In this document: positions 36,630 through 46,510 of the stretch, piece after piece
How positions within the stretch are numbered: position 1 is the stretch's first letter
Layout: each line of letters begins with the position of its first letter
From: Paenibacillus tritici
GTDB lineage: Bacteria > Bacillota > Bacilli > Paenibacillales > Paenibacillaceae
Reading direction: 5' to 3'
DNA: 64,000 nt
NCBI RefSeq assembly: GCF_013204885.1
Contig: NZ_JABMKX010000017.1
Span: forward strand, 62,001 to 126,000
Notes under the pieces: generated by a model
Seen by the model: only the letters and a program-made list of their open reading frames with translations
Told to the model about the DNA's origin: nothing
Databases searched by the model: none
Program-made: the position numbers and the translations under genes

Positions 36630-37934
36630 ATGAAGCGATCCATGCAAAAAGTAACATCACTATTACTGATGGTTATGATGCTGGCATTGGTTGTAACCGC
36701 TTGCGGCGGAAACAACGCTAAGAACAATGGTGTTAATGCCGGAAACAGCGGCAAGGAGACGCAGGCAAGTGACAGCGGCAGCGGCAAGAAGACAGAGCTG
36801 CTATTCTGGTCACCCTTCTCCGGCTCGGATGGCCCGTTCATGAAGAAAATCGTAGATAAATACAACAGCTCCCAGGATAAATACAAAGTGAACTTCGTAA
36901 TCCAGCCCAATGGTGAGTATTACAAGCAACTGGATGTTGCGCTCAGCACCGGTAAGGAACGGCCGGACCTGATGATTATGCATGTGGATCAGGTGCCGAC
37001 CTATCAGAGCAAGGATCAGCTGCAGCCGGTGGATGAGCTTGCGGCGGCAGCCGGCATTAATCCGGGTGATTTTGCCGAAGCGCCGGTTAAATACGCGACC
37101 ATCGACAGTAAGCTGTACACGATTCCGCTCGACATTCATCCGGTGGTCATGTACTACAACAAGGATCTGTTCGAGAAGGCAGGGGTCACAGCACCGCCAA
37201 CCAACCGTGCTGAATTCGACGCCACTGTACTGAAGCTCACCGATAAAGGCAAAGGGGTCTACGGTTATGTAGTACCTACCCTCTGGCCGCAGCAGTTCAT
37301 CTTCCCGTCGCTAGTCTGGCAGAATGGCGGAGAACTCTGGAACGGGACGGATGTAGCCTACAATTCTCCTGAAGCAGTAGAAATGGTGCAATGGCTGCGC
37401 GATATGGTAGACAAGGGCGTCTCCCCGGCCAATGTGCAGCAGGACGGCGAGAACACGTTGTTCCTGCAGGGCAAGAATGCGATTCAGTTCAACGGACCCT
37501 GGATGAAATCACAGTTCGATGAAGCCGGACTCAACTATGGCGTAGCCGTAATGCCGCAGATCGGCACAGCGAAGCAGGCCATTTATGCAGGCTCCCACGG
37601 CTTTGTGGTTCCGAAGGCTGTGACAGACAGCAATACGCTGGCCGGCATCGGTGATTTCCTGAAATATGTCTCCGGCAACTCGCTGGATTGGGCTGAATCC
37701 GGTCAGGCGGTCGCTTCCAAAACCGTTATGGACAGTGCAGAATTCAAGGCGATGGAGTTCCAGAGTACGGTATCGCAGAGCTTCTCCTCTGTACAGTTTG
37801 CACCGAATGTGCTGAACTGGGGCACTATTGTTGAGCCGGTGTGGAGCGAGCTGAGCAATGCCATCCTCGGCAAAAAATCACCGCAGCAGGCCATGGATGA
37901 TGCGGTCTCCAAATCCCGTCAGGCGATGAAATAA
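36630..37934 (+). CDS. ABC sugar transporter, substrate-binding lipoprotein
   Basis: 434 residues; ATG after AAAAGGGGAG. A lipoprotein signal peptide ends in the lipobox VVTAC with Cys near residue 25, so the protein is lipid-anchored outside the membrane. The sequence LLFWSPFSGSDGPFMKKIVDKYN and the body FNGPWMKSQFDEAGLNYGVAVMP are typical of extracellular solute-binding proteins family 1 for sugars. It is the first gene of a glycan operon and is followed by a strong intercistronic hairpin, a common arrangement that keeps the binding protein at higher level than the permeases. The likely cargo is a hemicellulose-type oligosaccharide, inferred from the GH43 gene two steps downstream. Confidence 0.92.
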   Translation: MKRSMQKVTSLLLMVMMLALVVTACGGNNAKNNGVNAGNSGKETQASDSGSGKKTELLFWSPFSGSDGPFMKKIVDKYNSSQDKYKVNFVIQPNGEYYKQLDVALSTGKERPDLMIMHVDQVPTYQSKDQLQPVDELAAAAGINPGDFAEAPVKYATIDSKLYTIPLDIHPVVMYYNKDLFEKAGVTAPPTNRAEFDATVLKLTDKGKGVYGYVVPTLWPQQFIFPSLVWQNGGELWNGTDVAYNSPEAVEMVQWLRDMVDKGVSPANVQQDGENTLFLQGKNAIQFNGPWMKSQFDEAGLNYGVAVMPQIGTAKQAIYAGSHGFVVPKAVTDSNTLAGIGDFLKYVSGNSLDWAESGQAVASKTVMDSAEFKAMEFQSTVSQSFSSVQFAPNVLNWGTIVEPVWSELSNAILGKKSPQQAMDDAVSKSRQAMK

Positions 37935-37965
37935 CCAGCGAGATGATGAGATCATTCTGGTAAGC

Positions 37966-38000
37966 GAAAGCGGGGAGCGCATCATCGCTTCCTGCTTTTC
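37966..38000 (+). other. Intercistronic hairpin after the binding protein
   Basis: GAAAGCGGGGAGCG and CGCTTCCTGCTTTTC pair with few mismatches around a CATCAT loop. It has no clear T run. It probably stabilises the 5' message or gives partial termination, as seen after many binding-protein genes. Confidence 0.6.
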
Positions 38001-38027
38001 CCTATACGAGGAAATGGAGGGACTCCT

Positions 38028-38921
38028 TTGAAAAGCACATGGACTTCACGCTTCACCTCATTTCTGTTCATTCTGCCCTATCTTGCAGCCTTCGGAATGT
38101 TTCTGCTGTTTCCGATTCTGTACGGTGTTGTGATCAGCCTGCAGGACTTTGAGCTGCTGTCTGACGCTCATCCCTTTGTGGGGCTGCGCAATTATATTAC
38201 GATTTTCACCCCGGGCACGCATGAGAACAGCATATTCTTCCGCGGCTTGTGGACCACCTTCCAGTTCGTCTTATATTCTGTACCGCTGTTAATTGTGGCA
38301 GGGCTGGGTATGGCGATGCTGGTCAATGCGCTGCCGGCGAAGCTCCGGGGGCTGTTCCGGACGTTCTACTTCCTGCCCTACGCGCTGTCCGCTTCCGTAA
38401 TGGCCGTGATCTGGCTGATGATGTTCGATACGAATGCCGGATTCATTAACAGCCTGCTGCAAAAGCTGGAGCTGACCGGTATTCCGTGGCTGACGGCTAC
38501 TCCATGGGTCTGGCTGGCGCTGGTGCTCACGACACTCTGGTGGACCATCGGGTTCAATATGATTATTTTTGTCAATGCGCTCAACGAGGTGCCGGAGGAT
38601 TATTACGAGGCGGCTGCCATTGACGGGGCGGGTGCCTGGAACCGGTTCATGTCGATCACACTGCCTACGATCCGGCCGGTCATGCTGTTCGTCATGATCA
38701 CCTCCACCATCGCGTCCTTCAATATTTATGCCCAGCCGTTCCTGCTGACGCGCGGGGGTCCGGGAGACACCACCAAGGTGCTGCTGATTAATGTGCTGGA
38801 CCAGGCATTCGTGCGTAAGGATATCGGTTCGGCTTCCGCGATGGCGATTCTGATGGCGCTGCTGATCATGATGGTGTCTATCGTGCAGTTCCGTCTTACG
38901 AACCGGAAGGAGAAGGTGTAA
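38028..38921 (+). CDS. ABC sugar transporter permease (MalF/UgpA type)
   Basis: 297 residues with a TTG start seven bases after GGAGGG. Six membrane segments are apparent, beginning FLFILPYLAAFGMFLLFPILYG. The cytoplasmic EAA loop that docks the ATPase is clear (YEAAAIDGAGAWNRFMSITLPTIRP). It forms a heterodimer with the permease encoded next. The ATPase is not in this operon, as is usual in Paenibacillus, where a shared MsmX-type ATPase serves many importers. The gene abuts the next one with no gap. Confidence 0.94.
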   Translation: MKSTWTSRFTSFLFILPYLAAFGMFLLFPILYGVVISLQDFELLSDAHPFVGLRNYITIFTPGTHENSIFFRGLWTTFQFVLYSVPLLIVAGLGMAMLVNALPAKLRGLFRTFYFLPYALSASVMAVIWLMMFDTNAGFINSLLQKLELTGIPWLTATPWVWLALVLTTLWWTIGFNMIIFVNALNEVPEDYYEAAAIDGAGAWNRFMSITLPTIRPVMLFVMITSTIASFNIYAQPFLLTRGGPGDTTKVLLINVLDQAFVRKDIGSASAMAILMALLIMMVSIVQFRLTNRKEKV

Positions 38922-39755
38922 ATGGGTAGAACCCGAAGAATAGGCCTGCTGCTGCTGGCCAGTCTGATTGCGCTGTTCGTGCTGCTGCCGCTGGTCTGGA
39001 TGTTGTCCACGGCGTTCAAAAATGACTTCGAAGCCCTCTCCGGGCGGATGAACTTCCTGCCGCAGAAGCCTACGCTTGATAATTTCGTTCAGGGGCTGAG
39101 CGGGGAGCTGATGAATACACCGATTCTGCGCTGGATCGTCAATTCTTTATCGGTGGGCATCGCGGGTACGGCAATCGTGCTGCTGATTGATTCGATGGCG
39201 GCGTTTGCCCTGGCCCGGCTGCCGGATCTGCCGCTGCGCCGTACGCTGCTGTCCATGTTCATTGCCTCGCTGATGATTCCCAGCGTGCTGACCTTTCTGC
39301 CGATGTACATTGAGTTCAATACGCTGGGGCTGATCAATACCTATCAGGCCTTGATTTTGCCCGCTACCGCCGGGGCGTTCGGGGTGTTTCTGCTGTACCA
39401 GTTTTTTGTCTCCTTCCCGAAGGAGATCGAAGAAGCGGCCCGGATCGACGGGGTGAACAAATGGAAGCTGTATACCCGTATCCTGCTGCCTTCTGCCGTG
39501 CCGATCATGATGACGCTGGGCATCTTCACCTTCATGGGAATCTATAATGACTTCGTCTGGCCGCTGTACGCGACCACCTCGCCGGAGATGCGGACAATCA
39601 CCGCAGGAATTGCCATGATGGCTACCGGAAGCTACACCCAGAGCTACGGGAAATTAATGGCCATGACGACCATCGCAGCGCTTCCGGTGCTGATCCTCTT
39701 CATCGCCGGGCAGAGGTCGTTCGTTAAAGCGATCACCAGCTCGGGTGTGAAATAG
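38922..39755 (+). CDS. ABC sugar transporter permease (MalG/UgpE type)
   Basis: 277 residues; the ATG follows the previous stop directly, with its AAGGAGAAGG site inside the end of that gene, so the two permeases are co-translated. Six membrane segments are evident, and the EAA loop is EEAARIDGVNKWKLYTRILLPSAVP. It completes the importer channel with the preceding gene. Confidence 0.94.
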   Translation: MGRTRRIGLLLLASLIALFVLLPLVWMLSTAFKNDFEALSGRMNFLPQKPTLDNFVQGLSGELMNTPILRWIVNSLSVGIAGTAIVLLIDSMAAFALARLPDLPLRRTLLSMFIASLMIPSVLTFLPMYIEFNTLGLINTYQALILPATAGAFGVFLLYQFFVSFPKEIEEAARIDGVNKWKLYTRILLPSAVPIMMTLGIFTFMGIYNDFVWPLYATTSPEMRTITAGIAMMATGSYTQSYGKLMAMTTIAALPVLILFIAGQRSFVKAITSSGVK

Positions 39756-39785
39756 CGGGTTCCCTAACTTTGAGAGGAGCAGCAA

Positions 39786-41564
39786 ATGAACAAGATATCA
39801 GCGAAATCGCAGAAGGCATGGACGGGTAAGAACCCGCGTAGAATAATCTGCTCCATCGCGGCGGCTCTGCTATTGATACTGGCGGGAGGTGCATATATGT
39901 TATTACAGCACAACAATGGCGTAACGGATGAGGTCTACAAAGGGCACGGCGGAACCTTTAAGAACACGCTGGCTGAGATAGATACGCCTGATCCGAGCGT
40001 GATTTACAGGGAGGGGTATTATTATATGACCTTCACCCATAACGGAACGGATATTATGGTGATGAAGTCACGCACCCTCGATTTCCGCCAGGCGGAGCGG
40101 AAGGTGGTGTGGTATCCCCCGGCGGAAACAGCCTATTCTGCTAATCTCTGGGCTCCCGAGCTTCAGTATATCCGGGGGAGCTGGTATATCTATTTCGCCG
40201 CAGATGACGGAAGGAACGAGAATCACCGGATGTATGTGCTGCAGGGTGACAGCGGTGATCCGCTGGGCGGCTATACCTTCAAGGGCCAGGTCACCGACAG
40301 CACCAACAAATGGGCGATCGACGGGCTGGCGATGGAGGCGGACGGAGAACTGTATTTCGTCTGGTCCGGCTGGGAAGGGGAGATGAACGCTGCGCAGAAT
40401 ACCTATATTGCACCGATGAGTGACCCGCTGACGATCAGCGGACCGAGGGTGCTGATTAGTGAACCGCTGCTTCCCTGGGAGCAGGCCGGAGGCCCGCCTT
40501 ATATCAATGAAGGCCAGTCTGTGCTTCAGCGTGACGGCCGTGTCTTCATAGTCTATTCCGGTGCGGGAAGCTGGACTCCGCATTATAGTCTGGGCATGCT
40601 GGCGCTGAAGCCCGGCGGCAATCCGCTGGAAGCGGCAGACTGGATCAAGTCGGAAGAGCCGCTGCTGGCGATGGACGAAGCCGCCGGAGTGTACGGACCG
40701 GGGCATAACTCATTCACGGTGTCGCCGGATGGCAGCGAGCAGTGGATTGTCTATCACGCCACCACAGGGGCGGCGGACGGGTGGAACAACCGCAAGGCAC
40801 GGGCCCAGCGGGTTAGCTGGGACAATGAGGGGCTGCCGGTGTTCGGCAAGCCGCTGCCGCTGAGCGAAGCGCTTAACGTTCCTTCGGGAACGGGCGTGTT
40901 CCGGGCGGAGTCAGCTGTCCGCAGCGGGAACCGGCTGGAGTTCCCGTCTCTGCCGTCCGCAGTGGATAGCGGCACTCCGCTGCTGGTGCATTATGTGAAT
41001 TCGGGCGGAGAAGCTGTGGAGGCGCTCTTGTCAGTGAACGGCGGGCTGCCGTCAACGCTACACCTGCCGCCATCCGGCGAGGGCCAGGCGGGTTATGCCT
41101 ATCTGAGTCTGCCGTTCGCCGCAGGGAAGAATACAGTTGCTATTGAATGGCCGGAGGGAGCAGGGGCTGAAGTGCAGGCGATTGAAATTCCGCGGTATGA
41201 GGGCGAGGCCCAGTCGCTGGAGGGGGAAGCTGCTGCTGAAGACAACCCGTATGCCTCAGGCGGTGCGGTGGCAGCCTTAAGCGGCAGCGGGGCAGCGCTG
41301 CGCTTCGGCAATATCCAGGTCCCGCGCAGTGGAACCTACACGGTGACGTTAGCAGTCCTGAATGCTTCGCCGGATGCGAAGCTGGAGGTATCCGTGAACG
41401 GGGCGCCGGAGACGATATCTCTCCCCGGGCGGAAGGAACGGAACCAGCCCGCATTCATGGAGCTGAAGCTCAAGTTACAGAGCGGAGAGAATGAGATCAT
41501 TCTTTTTGACAGACAAGGCAGCTTCGGTATAGATTATATGGATATATGGCAGAAGAGTGAATGA
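39786..41564 (+). CDS. Glycoside hydrolase family 43 with carbohydrate-binding tail
   Basis: 592 residues; ATG after TTTGAGAGGAGCAGCAA. The N-terminus has a membrane anchor or uncleaved signal (ICSIAAALLLILAGGAYMLL). A five-bladed GH43 domain follows, with the expected catalytic acids: Asp69 (TPDPSVIYREGYYY), Asp179 (WAIDGLAME) and Glu242 (YINEGQSVL). Residues of about 395-592 contain beta-sandwich segments; the last (YASGGAVAALSG ... GIDYMDIWQ) resembles CBM6/35-type modules. GH43 enzymes release arabinose or xylose from plant polysaccharides. Placed between the importer permeases and a second binding protein, it should trim the imported or surface-bound glycan. Exact linkage is unknown. Confidence 0.88.
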   Translation: MNKISAKSQKAWTGKNPRRIICSIAAALLLILAGGAYMLLQHNNGVTDEVYKGHGGTFKNTLAEIDTPDPSVIYREGYYYMTFTHNGTDIMVMKSRTLDFRQAERKVVWYPPAETAYSANLWAPELQYIRGSWYIYFAADDGRNENHRMYVLQGDSGDPLGGYTFKGQVTDSTNKWAIDGLAMEADGELYFVWSGWEGEMNAAQNTYIAPMSDPLTISGPRVLISEPLLPWEQAGGPPYINEGQSVLQRDGRVFIVYSGAGSWTPHYSLGMLALKPGGNPLEAADWIKSEEPLLAMDEAAGVYGPGHNSFTVSPDGSEQWIVYHATTGAADGWNNRKARAQRVSWDNEGLPVFGKPLPLSEALNVPSGTGVFRAESAVRSGNRLEFPSLPSAVDSGTPLLVHYVNSGGEAVEALLSVNGGLPSTLHLPPSGEGQAGYAYLSLPFAAGKNTVAIEWPEGAGAEVQAIEIPRYEGEAQSLEGEAAAEDNPYASGGAVAALSGSGAALRFGNIQVPRSGTYTVTLAVLNASPDAKLEVSVNGAPETISLPGRKERNQPAFMELKLKLQSGENEIILFDRQGSFGIDYMDIWQKSE

Positions 41565-41609
41565 ACATGACAGACTCATAGATTGTGAGCAAGACGGGGG
41601 CCTGAACAT

Positions 41610-42926
41610 ATGAGAGAGACAGGACGCTTTGGCGGACCCAGACGGAATGGACTGGTTACGCTTACAATAATACTGCTGGCGGTTGTACTGGTGCTGGGGG
41701 GCTGCGGTGCAGCGCGGGAAGAAGAGCCGCCGGCACCTGCCGCCCAGCCGGTAATCCTGGAGTACTGGACACCGTTCAGCGGTGGAGACAACATCTTCAT
41801 GACTGAGCTGGTGGAGCAATTTAACCGGGAGCATCAGGAGATCCGGCTGGATCAGATCAACTCCCGGCTGGATGATTATTATTCCCGGCTGCGCACGGCG
41901 ATTCTGTCCGGCAATGCACCGGATCTGGCTATTATCCATGCCACCAATCTGCCGCAATTCGTGCAGAACGGATATATCGAACCGCTGGACGGACTCGCTG
42001 CGGATACCGGGCTGGACTGGGGCCAGTTCAATGCCAAAATCGCCGGGTCTACCGTCTACGAAGACGCCCATTATGCCGTACCGTTGGATACGCATACCTT
42101 GGTGCTCTATTATAACAAGAAATATTTAAGAGAGGCCGGGCTGCTGGATGCTGAAGACAAACCGTTGATCGGGCAGGGAGAACAGGGGTTTACCGCATTC
42201 CTGCACAAGCTGAAGGAGGTTGTCCCGCCCGGTGTCGCTCCGCTGGCTCTGCCCAGCACACGGATTGATTCCGTGTGGTTATGGTGGAGCCTGTATAATC
42301 AGATGCCGGGCGGCGGTGTCTTTTACAACCCGGAAGGCACGCAGGCGGTCTTTAACAACAGAGCCTCTCTTCAGGCGCTGAAGTTCGTGGACAGTCTGTA
42401 TCAGCAGGAGCTTATTCCCCCGGATATTAATGATGCCTTTAAGCTGTTCTACGACGGTCAGGCGGCGGTGCTGATTACCGGGGTGTGGGGAACCGGCGCT
42501 TTTGAGAAGGATGAGCAGCTGGAGCTGGGGGTTGTGCCGGTCCCGGTCATTTATGACCATCCTGCAGTCTGGGGAGATTCGCATACGCTGGCTATTCCGG
42601 CCAAAAGTGAGATGAGTGCAGAGAAACGGAAGGCAGCTATGGTCTTCGCCCGCTGGGCCGTGGAGCATGGAGTGATGTGGGCGGAAGCCGGCCATGTGCC
42701 GAGTTCGCTTAAAGTAACCGGGAGCGAAGCTTATTCAGCGCTGAAATTCCGCAGTGATTATGCCAATACCGCCAACTCGGTAGTCTATTGGCCGAGAAAT
42801 ATGAAGCAGTGGAGTATCAATGAAGAGATTATCCGGCAGTTTGAAAAGATGATCTACAAGGAGCAAAGTCCGGAGCAGACGCTGCAGCGGGCAGTGGACA
42901 GCATTAACCTTCAACTAAAGAAATGA
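41610..42926 (+). CDS. Second substrate-binding lipoprotein of the glycan operon
   Basis: 438 residues. The signal peptide ends in the lipobox VLGGC. The opening ILEYWTPFSGGDNIFMTELVEQFN is strikingly similar to the first binding protein (LLFWSPFSGSDGPFMKKIVDKYN), so the two are paralogues of the family 1 solute-binding group. It directly precedes the sensor kinase gene and overlaps its earliest possible start (ATGA). A binding protein in this position may feed ligand to the sensor rather than to the permeases; this is inference. Confidence 0.88.
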   Translation: MRETGRFGGPRRNGLVTLTIILLAVVLVLGGCGAAREEEPPAPAAQPVILEYWTPFSGGDNIFMTELVEQFNREHQEIRLDQINSRLDDYYSRLRTAILSGNAPDLAIIHATNLPQFVQNGYIEPLDGLAADTGLDWGQFNAKIAGSTVYEDAHYAVPLDTHTLVLYYNKKYLREAGLLDAEDKPLIGQGEQGFTAFLHKLKEVVPPGVAPLALPSTRIDSVWLWWSLYNQMPGGGVFYNPEGTQAVFNNRASLQALKFVDSLYQQELIPPDINDAFKLFYDGQAAVLITGVWGTGAFEKDEQLELGVVPVPVIYDHPAVWGDSHTLAIPAKSEMSAEKRKAAMVFARWAVEHGVMWAEAGHVPSSLKVTGSEAYSALKFRSDYANTANSVVYWPRNMKQWSINEEIIRQFEKMIYKEQSPEQTLQRAVDSINLQLKK

Positions 42927-42955
42927 CGGTAATGGGATCAAAGGGGAGAATGCGG

Positions 42956-44767
42956 TTGAAATCATTTCGCGGCTGGTTCAGGAATCTGGCACTTGCGCGT
43001 AAGCTTATTCTGATCAATGTGGTGTTCATTGTGCTGCCGCTGGGACTGACGGGCTATTTCGCCTTCGCCCGTTTCACTGAAACCACGGAGCGCAAGGTGG
43101 GCGATTATCAGCTTCAGACGCTGAAGCAGCTTACCCTGAACATTGATACCTATATGAATGAGCTGAACCGGCTGACCGTAATGCCCTACCAATATCCGAA
43201 GGTTACCGAATATCTTGCCACGAAGCGTGCCCCCGGTGAACCCTTAACACTGGATGAGATCAGCGGACTCAACAGCTTCGTCACTCAGGTGTTTCTGAAC
43301 GGCCGGGTGGATATTCTGGGTGTTTCCCTATACGGGACCGGCGGAGCCTCCTATGTGGTCATGCCCGAGAGCCAGTATGTGACAACCTATAAGCTGGATG
43401 AGAAGGTTAGCTGGCTGAATAAGTTCAAGGGTCACTACGGGCAGCCGGTGTATGTTGCCACGCATGACTTAAGTGCAAGCGGCGGGAATGTCTACCAGGC
43501 CTTCTCCATTGTCCGGGAGCTGCGCAGCTTCGATGACGGCGTGACCCTGGGGTATATTGTCATTGATGTGGACCCCAAGTTCATCCGGGAGATTCTGTCC
43601 AACGTCAAGCTGGATGCCAAAGAGCTGCTGTATATTACGGATGACTCCGGCAATCTTGTCACCGGCAAGGAGCATGGGCTCCCCCTGGAGGCGTCTGCCG
43701 TCACTCCCGGCCAAGCCGGCGAGGGGGTTAGCCATGTGAAGTCAGAGGGGGAAGGGCTGCTGGTCGCTCATGTGACCTCTGAGGTTACAGGCTGGACTAC
43801 AGTGGGCGTTGTGCCTGTGTCCAGTCTAATGCAGGATACCGAGGTTCTGCGCACCTACATTATTCTCATTGGCATCCTCTGTGTAGGTCTGGCCCTGCTG
43901 CTGTATGTCTTCATCGCCTACCGGATCACCCAGCCGCTGCGCAAGCTGAGCCGGCTGATGCGGGGTGTTGAGCGGGGAGATCTCAGCAAGGCTTTTCCGG
44001 TAAGCGGTACGGATGAAGTGGGACTGCTGGGCCATTCGTTCAACGGCATGATTGCCAAGCTGAGCGAACTGGGCTATCTGCTCTATGAGACGGAGATCCG
44101 GGAGAAGGATGCGTAGATTGCCGCGCTCCAGAGTAAGATCAACCCGCATTTTCTATACAATACACTGGGCTCTATCAGTATGTATGCCGAGCTTGAGGGC
44201 AGTCCGGAGATTATTACGATGTCCAACAATCTGAGCAAGCTGCTGCGTTACAGTCTGAGCGGACGCAAGGAGCATGTGACTCTTCAGGATGAGCTGGACC
44301 ATGTCAGCGGGTATATGGCCATCCAGCAGATGCGTTATGAGGAACGGATTCAATTCAGCATGACCATTGAGCCTTCCCTGCTGGGCTGTGAGGTTATCCC
44401 GCTGATGATCCAGCCGCTGGTAGAGAACGCCATTAACCATGCGCTGGATAAAGGGATTGGCCGGGGCAAGATTACGCTGACCGCAAGCAGCAGCAGCCGG
44501 GTCCTCAGAATCACCGTGGAGGATGACGGGATCGGCATGAATGCGGAAGCTCTGGAGGCGCTCCGGCTGCATCTGCGGAATACGAAGGAGCTCGGCGGAC
44601 GTTCAGGCAACGGGCTGCTGAATGTTCACCGCCGGATTGTGCTGCATTACGGGGAGGAATATGGCCTGTCCCTGGAGAGTATGCCGTATCAGGGCTTCAA
44701 GGCAGTGCTTAAGCTGCCGGTCATTAACCATCAGGGCAGAGCAGGGGGGGATGACGGAGTTGCCTAG
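42956..44767 (+). pseudogene. YesM-like sensor histidine kinase interrupted by in-frame TAG
   Basis: One continuous frame codes for a YesM-type kinase except for a TAG at 44114-44116. Start: the TTG at 42956 has AAGGGGAG seven bases upstream; in-frame ATGs at 42923 and 42950 are less well placed. Before the stop are a membrane helix (LILINVVFIVLPLGLTGYF), an extracellular Cache-like sensor, a second helix (YIILIGILCVGLALLLYVF) and HAMP. After it come IAALQSKINPHFLYNTL with the phospho-acceptor His (codon 398, 11 codons past the stop), then LVENAINHAL (N box) and DDGIGM (G1 box) of the ATPase. The stop sits where the family usually has a Gln codon, so CAG to TAG is the simplest explanation. 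As read, the sensor half lacks all catalytic parts. Alternatives are read-through, a sequencing error, or a downstream restart, which would lack the His. Confidence 0.85.
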
Positions 44768-46409
44768 AATACTGATTGTTGACGATGAATCGGTCTTCCG
44801 CAAAGGACTGCGCAAAATGATTACCAGCCTGGACGGCAACTGGGAGGTAGTCGGTGAAGCCAGCGACGGCTATGATGCACTCGACAAGCTGGCCGAGCTG
44901 TCTCCTGAAGTGCTGCTCACCGATATCCGCATGCCGGGAATGGACGGAATCCAGCTGCAGCAGCTGGCCGGGGGGCGGTTCAAGGATCTGATGACCGTCG
45001 TGGTCAGCGGTTATGATGAATTCGCCTACGCGCAGCAGTCGATGCGCCAGGGGGCGAAGGATTATCTCATGAAGCCGGTTGAACGGGAGGAGCTGGGCCG
45101 TGTACTGGAGAGGCTTGGGCGGGAGCTGGCCGAACGTAAAGCGCAACCGGTGCGCAATGAGGAGCCTTGGCAGGTTCAGCCCCTGCTGAAGCGGCATGTG
45201 GCCGCGCATCTGACGGAGAGTCTGCTGAAAGGCAAAACGAAAGATAGTGACCTTGAGCTGCTACGTGAGATGGGCTTCTTGTTCAGCTCCCCCTATTTCA
45301 TCTGCATGGTGATCAAGCTGGATAAATATTCGGTGGAGAAGGAGCGTTATCTGCGGGGAGATGCCTCTTTGTTCCTTCTGTATATCCAGCAGGTCGTCCA
45401 GGAAATGATGGACCGCCAGACCAAGGGGATTAGCTTCGTGCAGTCAGACACCGAGGTGGTGGCTGTGCTGAATACAGCAGACCCGCAGCAGTTCTTATCC
45501 GCACCGGGAAGCCTGGGCGACATGATCCGCAGGCAGATCCGTTCCTTGTCCAACCTGACGGTGACCATCGGGGTCAGTAATCCGGCGGAAGGGCTTGCGG
45601 GGATTCCGAAGGCATACAACGAAGCCGGAATCGCGCTCTTGTACCGGTTGATCGAAGGCGGTGACAGGCTGCTGGATTATGCTAAAATGACGGAGCGTCC
45701 CCACTCCGGCAGCGGACCCCTGAAGTGGTCCTGGGAGCTGCTGGAGAAGTCGATTACCGGCGGCAGGGCCGCCAGTATAGGACCGATTGTCGAGCAACTG
45801 ATTGAAGAGCTGTGCAGCATGGCGGAATCACCGGAGAGCATTCACCAGCAAATCTGCAAGCTGCTGCTGTACTACTACGAATTGTCCGAGGAGCTTGATG
45901 TTACCGAGTCATGGCTGGGGTCCAAGGATATCCGCAAAGTGCTGTTCGACGTATGCAGCCTCTCTTCCCGTCAGGAGCTGGCCGAGAAATGCCGCGGATT
46001 GTTAATCACGCTGACCGGCTGCATAGCGGCATCCAGAGCAGCGAAGGATATCGATCCGGTAACCGCCGCCCAGCGCTATATTTCGCTTCATTACTACCGT
46101 CCGCTTAGCCTCAAGGAGGTAGCGGATGAAGTGTTTCTGAGCCCGGTGTATTTCAGCAATCTCTTCAAGCAGAGAACCGGTGTCACCTTCATCGAATTTC
46201 TGACACATATCCGGATGGAAGAAGCCCGTAAGAAGCTGGCTTTTACCGATGAGAAGATCCACAGCATCGCGGAAGAGACGGGCTTTGGCAATGTGCGCCA
46301 CTTCAACCGCGTGTTCAAGAACAGCAGCGGTCTCTCGCCCAAAGAATACAGGGACAGCACACGGGCGGTGCAAGCGGCCTCAATGGATAGCAAGGGCGCT
46401 GAAACCTAA
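44751..46409 (+). CDS. YesN-like response regulator, AraC-type output
   Basis: 552 residues from the ATG at 44751, close behind AGGGGGGG; a TTG at 44760 (MPRILIVDDE) has better spacing and is possible. It overlaps the end of the kinase frame. The receiver has Asp11-Asp12, phospho-acceptor Asp58 (LLTDIRMPGMDG) and Lys108 (YLMKPV). A long linker domain follows, and the C-terminus is an AraC/XylS double helix-turn-helix (SLKEVADEVFLSPVYFSNLFK, then IHSIAEETGFGNVRHFNRVFK). It should control the glycan operon upstream, as in Yes-type systems. With its partner kinase broken it may be locked off, respond to another donor, or act without phosphorylation. Confidence 0.9.
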   Translation: MTELPRILIVDDESVFRKGLRKMITSLDGNWEVVGEASDGYDALDKLAELSPEVLLTDIRMPGMDGIQLQQLAGGRFKDLMTVVVSGYDEFAYAQQSMRQGAKDYLMKPVEREELGRVLERLGRELAERKAQPVRNEEPWQVQPLLKRHVAAHLTESLLKGKTKDSDLELLREMGFLFSSPYFICMVIKLDKYSVEKERYLRGDASLFLLYIQQVVQEMMDRQTKGISFVQSDTEVVAVLNTADPQQFLSAPGSLGDMIRRQIRSLSNLTVTIGVSNPAEGLAGIPKAYNEAGIALLYRLIEGGDRLLDYAKMTERPHSGSGPLKWSWELLEKSITGGRAASIGPIVEQLIEELCSMAESPESIHQQICKLLLYYYELSEELDVTESWLGSKDIRKVLFDVCSLSSRQELAEKCRGLLITLTGCIAASRAAKDIDPVTAAQRYISLHYYRPLSLKEVADEVFLSPVYFSNLFKQRTGVTFIEFLTHIRMEEARKKLAFTDEKIHSIAEETGFGNVRHFNRVFKNSSGLSPKEYRDSTRAVQAASMDSKGAET

Positions 46410-46510
46410 GATGAAGCAATAGAGCATGATCTAAATAAGGAATTTACAACGTGCGAATATCCGGGTCAGTAATTTATCAGCGGCAACCGGGTGAATTTGA
46501 ACGGGGAGTG

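Noticed and set aside
44114..44116. Pyrrolysine or programmed recoding at the TAG
   Set aside because: No pyl genes or recoding structure were seen. A single C-to-T change from a Gln codon is simpler.
44180..44767. Separate gene for the kinase ATPase half
   Set aside because: The frame is continuous with the sensor half across the TAG, no ribosome site precedes the possible internal start, and such a protein would lack the phospho-acceptor His.
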